From Sporocytophaga sp. (GTDB taxonomy: Bacteria; Bacteroidota; Bacteroidia; Cytophagales; Cytophagaceae), in NCBI RefSeq assembly GCF_017745095.1, contig NZ_JAGHZZ010000006.1, positions 1 to 64,000 of the forward strand: 64,000 nucleotides of DNA, written 5' to 3'. The position numbers and the translations under genes are program-made. A model generated the notes under the pieces. That model was not told the origin of the DNA, searched no databases, and saw nothing but the letters and a program-made list of their open reading frames with translations. Shown here in pieces: positions 48,786 through 58,910 of the stretch; positions within the stretch are counted from its first letter, which is position 1, and each line of letters starts with the position of its first letter.

Positions 48786-49469
48786 ATGAAAAAAATTGTA
48801 GTGCTAACAGGAGCAGGAGTTTCAGCAGAAAGTGGTATATCTACTTTCAGAGATGCTGGAGGGTTATGGGAAGGCCATGATATTATGGAAGTAGCTTCTC
48901 CTGAAGGATGGCGAAAGAATCCGGCTCTTGTACTGGAGTTCTATAACCTCAGACGAAAAGCTGCCCTGGAAGCTCAGCCTAATGCTGGTCACTTTGGTCT
49001 CGTGGCATTGGAAGAAAAATACGATGTCACTATTGTAACACAGAATGTAGATAATCTGCACGAAAAAGCAGGTTCATCAAAGATAATACACCTGCACGGA
49101 GAGCTCTTTAAATGCCGTAGTTCATTATATGAGAACCTGGTCTATGATATGAAAGGCTGGGAATTGAAATTAGGTGAAAAATGCCCACATGGCTCTCAAT
49201 TAAGACCGCATATAGTATGGTTTGGAGAAATGGTACCCATGATGGACAAGGCCATGAAGCTGGCAATGAAAGCTGATATTTTTATTGTAGTTGGAACCTC
49301 CCTTCAAGTATACCCTGCCGCAGGTTTGCTAGATTATGTAAGAGAAGATATTCCCGTGTATGTAATAGATCCCAATATGCCTGCAGTAAGAAAACGTCCT
49401 AATCTTCATCTGATAGAAGAAAAGGCAAGTACAGGTGTAGAAAAGGTTCTAGAAATACTGATGACTTAA
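48786..49469 (+). CDS. cobB: Sir2-family NAD-dependent protein deacylase
   Basis: VVLTGAGVSAESGISTFRDAGGLWEGHD, TQNVDNLHEKAGSSKIIHLHGEL. Confidence 0.95.
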   Translation: MKKIVVLTGAGVSAESGISTFRDAGGLWEGHDIMEVASPEGWRKNPALVLEFYNLRRKAALEAQPNAGHFGLVALEEKYDVTIVTQNVDNLHEKAGSSKIIHLHGELFKCRSSLYENLVYDMKGWELKLGEKCPHGSQLRPHIVWFGEMVPMMDKAMKLAMKADIFIVVGTSLQVYPAAGLLDYVREDIPVYVIDPNMPAVRKRPNLHLIEEKASTGVEKVLEILMT

Positions 49470-49924
49470 GATCTCATCTCGCCATGCTTTTCCGGAAGCA
49501 TTTTAGCAACAATAGTAAGCCTGTTCCAGGCATTAATCGTGATGATGGCCATTATGATTTGAGAGAAATAATGCTCATCAAAAAAATTCATTGCTTTGGC
49601 ATATACCTCATCCGAGACATGGTTTTCCTTGATTAGCGTTACTTCTTCAACTAAAAACAATACGGATCTTTCATCTTCAGTATATAAGTTTGAAGTTTTC
49701 CAAGCAGTAAGTCCATAAATCCTTTCTTCAGCTTCCCCTGAGCGGCGAGCTTCTCCAGAATACTTATGAATGCTATAGGCACATCCATTGATCTGTGAAA
49801 CTCTTACTTTGATAAGATTTTTATGGTTATTAGCTAAATCGGAACATTTAAGATATTCATCCAGAACGTTAAGCGCCTGTATTGCTTCTGGCGCAACTTT
49901 CCCTATATTTAGCCTGAAACTCAT
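49466..49924 (-). CDS. Carboxymuconolactone decarboxylase / AhpD-like family protein
   Basis: LIKVRVSQINGCAYSIHKYSGEARRSGEAEERIYGL; modified CxxxH. Confidence 0.85.
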   Translation of the reverse strand: MSFRLNIGKVAPEAIQALNVLDEYLKCSDLANNHKNLIKVRVSQINGCAYSIHKYSGEARRSGEAEERIYGLTAWKTSNLYTEDERSVLFLVEEVTLIKENHVSDEVYAKAMNFFDEHYFSQIIMAIITINAWNRLTIVAKMLPEKHGEMRS

Positions 49925-50071
49925 GTTGGTTTATTTTTAAGAATAAAGAATATTCCTTCAAACCAATAAAGCTTAATTGTAAAAAAATGTTTATAAAAAA
50001 CAGGCATATAGAATACCCGATTTTAATTAATAAAAGTTGACTGTAAATCATATTTTTAAACACGAGCAACT

Positions 50072-51511
50072 ATGGATTCTCTCATTTATAAAAGTATTGA
50101 AAAGGAAACTCCTAATAGCAAATTGACAGTAGAAGGACAAATACCTGAATGGCTTTCAGGTGACCTTATCAGAAATGGACCCGCTAAATTTGAAGTTGGA
50201 GACTATAAGCTGAACCATTGGTTTGACGGTTATTCTATGATTCATAAATTTTCAATTCAGGATGGAAAAGTATACTATAAAAGTAAGTTTCTTCAATCCA
50301 ACGATTATATAAAAAGTACTTCAGCAAATTATATAAAAAACAGAAGCTGGGGCACTGTGGCAGATCCTTGTGCATCCATATTCAATAAATTTTTCAGTGC
50401 GTTCACGAAACCCGAAGCATCTAATGCAAGTGTAAGCATTTTAAAAAATGGCAATAGAATTGCAGCTGTATCAGACTTCTCCTCAATGGTGGAATTTGAT
50501 ATTAATACACTTGAAACTAAAGGAGATGTTAAATTTTCGGACCAGTTCGGAAACGATTATATGTTTAGTGCGGCACATAGTTGCTACGATCCTGATACTA
50601 AAGAAATTTTTAACTGCTTAGGAAAGCCTGGTCCCAAAGGGAATTTCTCATTTGTCAAAATTTCAGAATCTACATTTGAAAGAAAACCTTTCGGATCCTT
50701 ATCTGCGCCTAAACATACATATTTTCATAGCTATGCCTTAACTAAGAATTATTTTATATTCATTGAGCAACCGCTTGAACTCAACATCTGGCAATTGATG
50801 TTCAGCAGATTCCTTAACAGGCCCTATGAAGCTTGCCTTCACTGGAAGCCAGAAAACGGCACTAAATTCCATCTTGTCAATCGTTTGAATGGAGAAGTTA
50901 AAACCTTCAAATCTACTCCCTTCTTTTTCTTCCATACTGTAAATGCTTTTGAAGAAGCTAATGAAGTAATAATTGATTTGTGTTTGTACAATGATCCTTC
51001 TGTAATCAAAGATCTTTATTTAGATAAGCTCAAACAAAACGGATTAAAGAAGGAAAGCATGAGTCTGCTATATAGGGCTAAAATAAATTTAGAAATTGGA
51101 ACTGTTGATCTTATTCAACTTTCTGATATTCCTCTGGATCTGCCTTCTTTTAATATGACAAGAGCATGTAAATCTTATAATTATGTCTATGGACTTGGCT
51201 TAAAGGAAACGGAAGATATTGAAGTGAACAACCAGCTGGTAAAAATAGATGTCCGCTCAGAAGATATTAAGGTTTGGTATCACAAAGGCATGTATCCTTC
51301 CGAGCCCCTTTTTGTAGGAACGCCCGGAAGTGCTTCTGAAGATGATGGTATTATTTTATCGGTGGTACTTGATATTCAAAAGCAATCTTCTTTCCTTTTG
51401 CTATTAAACGCAAGTGATTTTACTGAAATTGCAAGAGCATACGCTCCAGTGCATCTGCCCATAGGTTTGCATGGAATGTTTTACCAAAATAAGCATACAT
51501 CCAAATTTTAA
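50072..51511 (+). CDS. Carotenoid oxygenase family protein
   Basis: GQIPEWLSGDLIRNGPAKFEVGDYKLNHWFDGYSMIHKFSI; His ligand motifs AAHSCYDP, HTYFHSYAL, FFHTVNAFEE, LPIGLHGMF. Confidence 0.93.
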   Translation: MDSLIYKSIEKETPNSKLTVEGQIPEWLSGDLIRNGPAKFEVGDYKLNHWFDGYSMIHKFSIQDGKVYYKSKFLQSNDYIKSTSANYIKNRSWGTVADPCASIFNKFFSAFTKPEASNASVSILKNGNRIAAVSDFSSMVEFDINTLETKGDVKFSDQFGNDYMFSAAHSCYDPDTKEIFNCLGKPGPKGNFSFVKISESTFERKPFGSLSAPKHTYFHSYALTKNYFIFIEQPLELNIWQLMFSRFLNRPYEACLHWKPENGTKFHLVNRLNGEVKTFKSTPFFFFHTVNAFEEANEVIIDLCLYNDPSVIKDLYLDKLKQNGLKKESMSLLYRAKINLEIGTVDLIQLSDIPLDLPSFNMTRACKSYNYVYGLGLKETEDIEVNNQLVKIDVRSEDIKVWYHKGMYPSEPLFVGTPGSASEDDGIILSVVLDIQKQSSFLLLLNASDFTEIARAYAPVHLPIGLHGMFYQNKHTSKF

Positions 51512-51519
51512 ACAAAGAA

Positions 51520-52286
51520 TGTCACGTATTATCGACCTCTCTAAAACCATTGAATACAATAAAAAGGACCCTTGGTTTATGAGGATAAAAATTAAAAACA
51601 AAGCTCATAAAAATAGTGCCTTTCTTATCCGTTATTTTGTGGGACTTCCAGCCCGTTTATTTCCTTCAAAGTTTACAGGATGGGCAGATGATAAAATCAT
51701 TGGAATGGGCGTACATTCTACCACTCATATTGATGCTCCATGGCACTATTCGGAAACTGTTAATGGAAAAAAAGCAAAGACCATAGATGAGGTTCCTCTG
51801 GAATGGCTTTATGGCGAAGGAATTGTTATAGATATGAGCCACAAAGCAGACTTTGATATCATAACAGTAGATGACATTCAAGCAGACCTTAAAAAGTCTG
51901 GAGCAGAAATATCTCCTGGTAAAATTGTCCTAATCAAAACCGGTCGTTCAAAAATACAGGGGGATGACTATGTAAATAAAGGAACAGGTATGAGTAAAGA
52001 AGCAACCGAATGGCTTATTGAAAGAGGAATAAAAGTGATGGGTATAGATCAATGGGGCTTTGATCTTCCTTTAAGATATATGGCTGCTAAAGCTAAAGAA
52101 ACCTCTGATCCAGAGCTCTTCTGGCAAGCCCACCTTGTAGGACAAAAATATGAGTATCTGCATATGGAACAGTTAATAAATCTTGAGGCACTTCCTCCAT
52201 CAGGATTTAAAGTTGCTGTCTTTCCCTTAAAGATAAAGGGCGCTTCAGCTGCACCAGCAAGAGTTGTAGCTATTTTTGATAATTAA
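51520..52286 (+). CDS. Cyclase family protein (kynurenine formamidase-like fold)
   Basis: RIIDLSKTIEYN...GVHSTTHIDAPWHY...GKIVLIKTGRS; start at MSRIIDL. Confidence 0.88.
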
Positions 52287-52312
52287 TGTATTTTTTCATA
52301 AAGATTTAATTA

Positions 52313-52699
52313 ATGAAGAGAGAAATTCTAAAATCAGGGACACCATGGGAAGACATTGTAGGATACTCCAGGGCTGTAAAAATAGGTAATCTAATAGAAG
52401 TAGCAGGTACCACTGCAATGGATGGAGATAAAGTCATCGGCTTAGGAAATGCTTACGAGCAAGCTCATTTTATTTTTTCAAAAATTGAAAAATGCCTTGA
52501 ACATTTTGGATGTAGCATGAAAGATGTGGTGAGAACACGCATGTATGTTACCGATATTAGGCAATGGGAAGAAATAGGCAAAGCACATGGTCAATTTTTT
52601 ATTGGTATAAATCCAGTAGCTACAATGGTAGAAGTAAGCCGCCTCATATCTCCTGATCTTCTGGTAGAAATAGAAATTACTGCCATTATTCCACAGTAA
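52313..52699 (+). CDS. RidA/YjgF family protein
   Basis: YSRAVKIGNLIEVAGTTAMDGDKVIGLGNAYEQAHFIFSKIEKCLEHFGCSMKDVVRTRMYVTDI. Confidence 0.93.
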   Translation: MKREILKSGTPWEDIVGYSRAVKIGNLIEVAGTTAMDGDKVIGLGNAYEQAHFIFSKIEKCLEHFGCSMKDVVRTRMYVTDIRQWEEIGKAHGQFFIGINPVATMVEVSRLISPDLLVEIEITAIIPQ

Positions 52700-52772
52700 A
52701 GACTCATATTTTTTAGTTGATGTCTAAACAAAATTTAAAGCAGTTGGCTTTTTATTTTATTAAGAAGATGCT

Positions 52773-53195
52773 ATGAGCAGTAATGACGGATTTTTAAGGA
52801 AGGTTGAAGCAGCAGCAGCAATTATAAGTATTTTTGTCACTTTTTGGGCACTCAGGGAATTTTTTCAGAATAAAGAATCCCTAAACCCTGCTGGCCATTA
52901 TTATGGATCTTTCGCCTCCAATAATTTAAATGGGAGATTTGAATTATTTATAAATATCGACCACTCTGGTAAAGTTGAAGGAAGAATTTTGAGCAAAGGG
53001 AAAAAACCTTTCAGAGGCAAAATAAAAGGATCTACCAACAGTAGAGGTATTACCTTTTCCTCCTTCAATCCCTCTGACGGAAGCACCATTCGATGGAACG
53101 GGGCAATTTCAGGAGGCAAAATCAATGGGTTATATGAAGAAGTTTCCCATTCAGACGGAAAGATCAGTAAAATCTGGAGTGCAGAAAGGCGTTAG
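52773..53195 (+). CDS. Hypothetical membrane-anchored protein
   Basis: 140-aa ORF with one N-terminal TM helix and beta-rich domain. Confidence 0.55.
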   Translation: MSSNDGFLRKVEAAAAIISIFVTFWALREFFQNKESLNPAGHYYGSFASNNLNGRFELFINIDHSGKVEGRILSKGKKPFRGKIKGSTNSRGITFSSFNPSDGSTIRWNGAISGGKINGLYEEVSHSDGKISKIWSAERR

Positions 53196-53232
53196 TTTTA
53201 TTTATAGTTTGCATCATGAAAAGTAACCTGTT

Positions 53233-53256
53233 AGAGACGCGATGCATAGCGTCTCT
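53233..53256. repeat. REP-like palindrome
   Basis: agagacgc-gatgcata-gcgtctct, perfect 8-bp stem. Confidence 0.65.
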
Positions 53257-53395
53257 ATTGAAATCAACTTTAAAGGCTGAAATAAATCTTATTTTAATTA
53301 AGGATTAAATATTCTGAAGGAAACATCTTTAAACCTAAAAAAATAGTATTTAAGCGCTTGCCAAACATGCAGGTGAATTTATACTTTATGATCTT

Positions 53396-54118
53396 TTATT
53401 TAAAGATAGTTTCAAGGACAGCACCAACATAATATGAAAGGAAAGCCGCAATACCTCCAAGGAAAAGTGTTTCTAATATCCCTACTATTTTATTCTTTTC
53501 AGTAACTACACTCTTTAAACTACCGACAATTGCAAGAGCTATACCAGTGAGAATACAGCTTACCAGAAATAGATTATTCGGCTCCAGTATATTCAGAATA
53601 GCAAAAACATAAGCTAGTAAAGGAATCAGTCCAATGGTGACAAATGATAAAAATGTCATACCGGCGGTTTTAAAAGGAGTTCTTTCGTCTTTTGACATTT
53701 CTAGCTCTTCCTTCATCATCGTATCTACCCATACATCCTTATTAGAAATAATGACTTCAACAACCTGTTCTAATAGCTCTCCCTTGAATCCCTTCTTCTC
53801 ATAAATTTCCCTTACCTCCTCAATTTCTTTCTCCCTCATATTTTCAATTTCCCAGTATTCAACAGCTTTATTTTTTTCATAAGTGTCCTGCTCCGCTTTA
53901 GTTGAAAAGAAGTTTCCCACAGACATTGAGAAGCCGTCAGCGATGAGATTGGCAAAACCAAGTATAATCACTACCGATATCGGTAAGTTTGCACCTGTAG
54001 CCCCCGCAACTACAGCAAATGTGGTAATTGCACCATCAATACCTCCGTAAACAAATTCGGAAATATAATCTTTGTTAAAAAATAAAATGTTCCCGCCTGA
54101 GTGTAGCTTGTCTTCCAT
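53396..54118 (-). CDS. VIT1/CCC1 family transporter
   Basis: [57 protein letters not shown]. Confidence 0.93.
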   Translation of the reverse strand: MEDKLHSGGNILFFNKDYISEFVYGGIDGAITTFAVVAGATGANLPISVVIILGFANLIADGFSMSVGNFFSTKAEQDTYEKNKAVEYWEIENMREKEIEEVREIYEKKGFKGELLEQVVEVIISNKDVWVDTMMKEELEMSKDERTPFKTAGMTFLSFVTIGLIPLLAYVFAILNILEPNNLFLVSCILTGIALAIVGSLKSVVTEKNKIVGILETLFLGGIAAFLSYYVGAVLETIFK

Positions 54119-54190
54119 AATTTCAATATAAAAAAAAATTCATTTCCATAAATTGAAAATGAATTTTTAAAACAAACCAACCACTAATAT

Positions 54191-54970
54191 TTAATTTTTG
54201 GGAGCAAAAAGCCTGTTTAAAGTTCTTACTATAAACTTGTTTGGAAAAATCTTACTAAAATAGGCTCCAAACATATTGCTTGTTCCCGGAATAATTTCAG
54301 AATCATGTTCCAGCATGCCCTCCACCGCTATCTCAGCTACTTCTTCAGGAGACATTTTTACTTCACTGGAATCTACAGGAAGATTTTTTAATCCTGCCTC
54401 TTCAAAAAAATCAGTTGCAGTAGGGCCAGGACAAAGACAACTGACAGATATGTTAAAAGGCTTTAATTCTTCACGTAAAGCCAGAGTGTATGAATGCAGA
54501 AAAGATTGAGTAGCTGCATACACACTCATAAATGGTATTGGCTGATAACATGCAGTGCTTGCTACATTCATAATATAGCCACCCTCTGCTTTTTTTAACA
54601 TCGGAATAAAGTTATAAATCAGCGACACTGAAGCACATTGATTTAGCCTTATCAGATTTAACTGATCTTCCAGTGATAATGAAGAAAACTTTCCATACAA
54701 ACCTGCTCCAGCATTATTGATAAGCATATTCACGTTGATTCCTTCCTTTACACACCAGTCATAAAGTTTCTCACAAACACCACTTTCTGTAAGGTCTGCA
54801 GGATAAACTTTTACATCAATTTTTTTTGTAGCTTTTAGTCTTGCAGCTATTTCCCAAAGTTTATTTTCAGATCTTGAAACAAGAACCATATTTAAGTTTT
54901 TAGCCGCACAGTATTCTGCCATTGCCAGGCCAATACCTCTGCTTGCTCCGGTAATTAATGTATACCTCAT
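54191..54970 (-). CDS. Short-chain dehydrogenase/reductase
   Basis: YTLITGASRGIGLAMAEYCA, NAGAGLYGKF, YAATQSFLHSY. Confidence 0.9.
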   Translation of the reverse strand: MRYTLITGASRGIGLAMAEYCAAKNLNMVLVSRSENKLWEIAARLKATKKIDVKVYPADLTESGVCEKLYDWCVKEGINVNMLINNAGAGLYGKFSSLSLEDQLNLIRLNQCASVSLIYNFIPMLKKAEGGYIMNVASTACYQPIPFMSVYAATQSFLHSYTLALREELKPFNISVSCLCPGPTATDFFEEAGLKNLPVDSSEVKMSPEEVAEIAVEGMLEHDSEIIPGTSNMFGAYFSKIFPNKFIVRTLNRLFAPKN

Positions 54971-54988
54971 ATCATCCTACTATTGCCA

Positions 54989-56059
54989 TTAAAACAAGGG
55001 ATTAAAATTCCAATTTTGTGAAGGATCGTAGTATAGAGATCCTGATTGAATAACAAGAGGAGAATCAATATTGTTATGATAAAGCTTTCCAGTTCCCAAT
55101 CCTTGCGGCATTGGTGAGTTCAGGGTAAATGCAAACTGAGCTACAGCGTTAAGGCCGACATTAGACTCCAGAGCAGAGGTAAGCCACCAGCCAGTCTTGG
55201 CTTCATCTGCTGCTTTAATCCATTCTCTGCACTGCTGAAATCCTCCAAGAAGTGTAGGCTTAAGTATTATGTATTGAGGTTTAATCTTTTGCAGTAATTC
55301 ATTTTTTGTATCTTCTGCGTGTACACCAATCAACTCTTCATCTAGTGCGACAGGTATGATATTTAAAGTGCAAAGATGCTTCATCAATTCGATCTGACCA
55401 GCCTTTATAGGTTGTTCAATAGAATGAATTGTAAATGCTGAGAGTTCTTTTAACTTGTTTTCAGCATCCTTATCCGTAAAGGCTCCATTTGCATCAAGGC
55501 GGATCTCAATCTGTTCGGGGGAAAATTTGGTTCTTATTTTTTCAAGCAGGCTGCATTCCTTATTAAAATCTATTGCACCAACCTTAATCTTGATACAGTT
55601 AAATCCTTGTTCCAGCTTTTCCCACAACTGTTTTTCCATAAAGTTAAAGTCGCCCATCCAGATCAGACCATTGATAGGAATGCCCTTAGATCCGGAAGTA
55701 AAGTCACTTTCGAACAGTTTTCTCTTTCCTCCATGCTGCAAATCCAGTAAAGCAGTTTCTAATGCAAAACGAATGGAAGGCCACTCTTGCAGGTATTGGT
55801 AAATTTCCTCACAATTATCTACAGAATTTTTCTTTGAAATAAGTCTGCAAATTTCATCCAGTTTTTCATCCAGGTCAAGCCTATCATCGATACTAAGTCC
55901 TTTTAATGGCGCGCATTCTCCTATCCCAAATGTAGAAAAATCCTTTTCCGAAGATATTATCAGATACCGTACTTTATGTGTGGTAAGCACTCCCCGAGAA
56001 GTCCCTGCCTCAAACTTAAAATCAAGAGTGTATTTTTTCCAAAAACAATTCAAGCCCAT
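54989..56059 (-). CDS. menC: o-Succinylbenzoate synthase-like enolase superfamily protein
   Basis: GECAPLKGLS, IKIKVGAIDFNKE, IRLDANGAFT, SIEQPI, LKPTLLGG. Confidence 0.85.
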   Translation of the reverse strand: MGLNCFWKKYTLDFKFEAGTSRGVLTTHKVRYLIISSEKDFSTFGIGECAPLKGLSIDDRLDLDEKLDEICRLISKKNSVDNCEEIYQYLQEWPSIRFALETALLDLQHGGKRKLFESDFTSGSKGIPINGLIWMGDFNFMEKQLWEKLEQGFNCIKIKVGAIDFNKECSLLEKIRTKFSPEQIEIRLDANGAFTDKDAENKLKELSAFTIHSIEQPIKAGQIELMKHLCTLNIIPVALDEELIGVHAEDTKNELLQKIKPQYIILKPTLLGGFQQCREWIKAADEAKTGWWLTSALESNVGLNAVAQFAFTLNSPMPQGLGTGKLYHNNIDSPLVIQSGSLYYDPSQNWNFNPLF

Positions 56060-56214
56060 TTTAAATTATATTACTAATTGTATTTTACCGATATTATTTG
56101 ACTATTAAGTCTTTAGTGGCATGATTCTCTAAGTTTTTTTCTATTAAAAATTGCAATAAGTCTATTTTTTTCATTAAATTGTCAATTATTTGGGAAATAA
56201 TAAATCTATTAATC

Positions 56215-56373
56215 ATGAAAAAACTTCACGTTATATTTATCCTGGCCTTAGTTCTTGTTACAGCTAACATGGCTGAGTCATTTGCTTTTACTCCTAAAAA
56301 ACCGGGAAAACATAAAAGCGCAAAAAAATCTAAGAAGAAAAAATCAGGATATTACTATAATTTCCAGCATTAA
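56215..56373 (+). CDS. Small secreted Lys-rich peptide
   Basis: MKKLHVIFILALVLVTANMAESFAFTPKKPGKHKSAKKSKKKKSGYYYNFQH*. Confidence 0.5.
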   Translation: MKKLHVIFILALVLVTANMAESFAFTPKKPGKHKSAKKSKKKKSGYYYNFQH

Positions 56374-56380
56374 GATATAC

Positions 56381-56418
56381 TGAAGGAATAAAAAGGTTTA
56401 TCACTTTTTATTCCTTCA
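56381..56418. terminator. Bidirectional terminator between convergent genes
   Basis: tgaaggaataaaaag-gtttatca-ctttttattccttca, 15-bp perfect stem. Confidence 0.8.
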
Positions 56419-57121
56419 AATTTATGTCGGCGAACCAGTATCCTAGTTCTTCTTCCTCTATCTTGCCTTCTGTTTCTTTTTTTACTTTGTAATATTTTAC
56501 TACTTTTTCTGTACAGGCTATATTTAGCTCATTCCTGAATATTGGTCCAGCATAGACAAATGTATGAAACTCCCCATTTTCACCGCAAGGATCAGTGCCT
56601 GGTGCCATGTATCGTAATATTTCCTCAGATAAAGTTTCACCCACTATTTCTTCACTTATATTTTTGCAGCTTCCTGCACATATCATTGTTTTGAAACCTA
56701 ATTTCAAAAAGCCAGAGAGTAGTTCAGTGGTGTCCTCTTTCCATAAAGGAAATACGGCTTTCATTCCCACTTTTTCCAGCTTTTCTTCCCTGTACCTTTT
56801 TAGATCTTCTAAAAATATATCTCCAAAAATGATATGAGACCCCCCCCTTTCTTTCCAGAATAACATTGCTTCTTCCATTTGCTTTTCATATTCTTCATTG
56901 GAACACACTTCAGGTATATAAACCTTATACAATGGAATCCCGATATGCTTTGCCTGAACGTCCATCAGATCTTCTCTCACCCCATGCATAGAAACTCTTG
57001 AGAAGGCAGAATTGATAGTCGTAAGCAAAGCCAATATCTCAAATTCCCCTGATGATATTGCTCTATACAAAGCAAAAGCAGAGTCTTTACCTCCACTCCA
57101 ACAAAAAATTGCTTTTTGCAT
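56408..57121 (-). CDS. Diphthine--ammonia ligase family (ATP_bind_4) protein
   Basis: AIFCWSGGKDSAFALYRAI PP-loop; GVREDLMDVQAKHIGIPLY; HTFVYAGPIF. Confidence 0.93.
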   Translation of the reverse strand: MQKAIFCWSGGKDSAFALYRAISSGEFEILALLTTINSAFSRVSMHGVREDLMDVQAKHIGIPLYKVYIPEVCSNEEYEKQMEEAMLFWKERGGSHIIFGDIFLEDLKRYREEKLEKVGMKAVFPLWKEDTTELLSGFLKLGFKTMICAGSCKNISEEIVGETLSEEILRYMAPGTDPCGENGEFHTFVYAGPIFRNELNIACTEKVVKYYKVKKETEGKIEEEELGYWFADINLKE

Positions 57122-57126
57122 TTTTT

Positions 57127-57438
57127 TTATTTTTTGGATTTTATTTTACTGTCACTACCAGGAATTACAGTGGAGAAAGATCGACCTTTGGCTTTATCCT
57201 TTCCCGCCTGATGTTTGTAGTTATTATCTCCAGAAGCGTCTTCGCTAGATTCAACGATAATTTTTTTATTTCTCACTGTATCTTCTCTGGCAAGTTGCTG
57301 CTTATAATTGGAAGAACCTTTTGCTTTCGACTCTTTAATTAAAATACTGTTTTCTCTTTTACGAGGAGCTTTCTGAGCCTTAGCAGACAATCCTAAACTT
57401 AAAATTAAAATCACACAGGGGACAAAACGCTTGTGCAT
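57127..57438 (-). CDS. Small secreted basic protein
   Basis: Signal peptide then KAPRKRENSILIKESKAKGSS... ending SKIKSKK. Confidence 0.55.
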   Translation of the reverse strand: MHKRFVPCVILILSLGLSAKAQKAPRKRENSILIKESKAKGSSNYKQQLAREDTVRNKKIIVESSEDASGDNNYKHQAGKDKAKGRSFSTVIPGSDSKIKSKK

Positions 57439-57493
57439 TATTACCAATATTAGAAAATCAAATATAAAGATTATGGAGGGAAAATTACTCAGA

Positions 57494-58888
57494 TTAATAA
57501 TACAAAGGTGCTGGTATTGCTTCCAGCGAACTGAAGGTTTGAAAATTGGTATTATTCTTTTTTATCTCTACATAAATTTCTTGTTTATTTTCAGTTTGCC
57601 TTCCCTTTGGTGAAAAGATAATAGTTTGTTTTCCTTCCGGAAGTTTAAGCCTTGCATAATAAATGCTGTGTGGCAATGTTTGCCAGTTCCTTGTATCGGC
57701 CTGTTCTGATATGGCATTAACAATACTAAAAGCCGCTCCCAGATCACCGTTTTGCTGTCTTATTTTATATTCAGCTGCTTTCTTTAGGCCAAGACGAAGC
57801 AAGGATTTTCCCAGCTCCAAAAGCATTCGATCTTTTAGAGACTTGAAAGCAATTGCATTGATATCTTCGGCTAGTTGTAAAGGAACTTCCTTTCCTCCTC
57901 CTGATAAAACTGCACTTTCATAAACTAAAGGTCGCTCTACATACTTTGGAAATGCTACACGTATAAATTCCAGCTTGCTTAAGCCGCTGGATTGATAATC
58001 CTCATTGTTAATAACAAATGGAAAGTTTAATCCCAATTCAGGATTAACGAAAGTAACTATACCTCCCTCTCCTCTGACAATACTGAAGTTGATACTCCAC
58101 TCTTCTTTAACAGGCCCAAGACCATCATGCCAGATGAAAACAAGGTCGCCTTCATCTTTTCCCGCCGATGGCTGATATTTTATCCCAAGATCTTTTTCAA
58201 ACTTGACAAGTTCTTCATTAAAACCACTGAGGTAAGCAGTTCTCAAAAGGTCTTGTTTAAGCTGTTCAGGAGCGTTAAGATTGAACATCTTCTGATAATC
58301 GGCCTGGTATATCTCCAAAGCATTTCGATAAGCTATAAAGGCGTTATTATAATCTTTATTAGCATCGTAAACAATTCCCATCAAAAGATGAATGAATGCA
58401 TCTCTTTTATATTTATTATCTGATTTGTATTTATCACTTAGCTGATTTAAACGAATATCCATTCTTTTGCATTCTACCAGCGCCTCTTCAGGCTGTCCCA
58501 GCTTCAGGTAGTTCAATGCCATGTAGTAATGCATCATCAAGAGTTCAAATTCCTCTCCGTAGTATTCGACCATTTTAGGATTGGTCAGAAAGGATACTCC
58601 TTCATTCAGCAGGTTTCTGTGGTGATTATCAGCAATTCTGTAAGCCTCTTCAAAATGATCGTTGCTTCCGTTATAGTTACCTTGCATAGAAGCAACAACC
58701 CCTCTGTTTAAATAATAAATAAGCTTGTTTTTTCCCTTTGCCCCCTTTTTATCTTTAGCCAATACATCCTCAGCTTCCTTGAGTTGTCCTTGAGCAAAAT
58801 AAGTATTGAACTTAATATTTTTCTGATAATAGGAAACGCAGGAAAAACACAAGCCTGCAAAAATCAAACAAATTATAACTCGTCCCAT
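57494..58888 (-). CDS. COG3014-family TPR-like lipoprotein
   Basis: Lipobox-like GLCFSC; INRGVVASMQGNYNGSNDHFEEAY; DEGDLVFIWHDGLGPVKEEW. Confidence 0.85.
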   Translation of the reverse strand: MGRVIICLIFAGLCFSCVSYYQKNIKFNTYFAQGQLKEAEDVLAKDKKGAKGKNKLIYYLNRGVVASMQGNYNGSNDHFEEAYRIADNHHRNLLNEGVSFLTNPKMVEYYGEEFELLMMHYYMALNYLKLGQPEEALVECKRMDIRLNQLSDKYKSDNKYKRDAFIHLLMGIVYDANKDYNNAFIAYRNALEIYQADYQKMFNLNAPEQLKQDLLRTAYLSGFNEELVKFEKDLGIKYQPSAGKDEGDLVFIWHDGLGPVKEEWSINFSIVRGEGGIVTFVNPELGLNFPFVINNEDYQSSGLSKLEFIRVAFPKYVERPLVYESAVLSGGGKEVPLQLAEDINAIAFKSLKDRMLLELGKSLLRLGLKKAAEYKIRQQNGDLGAAFSIVNAISEQADTRNWQTLPHSIYYARLKLPEGKQTIIFSPKGRQTENKQEIYVEIKKNNTNFQTFSSLEAIPAPLYY

Positions 58889-58910
58889 CCCCCACCGGTA
58901 CTTAGTCTAC

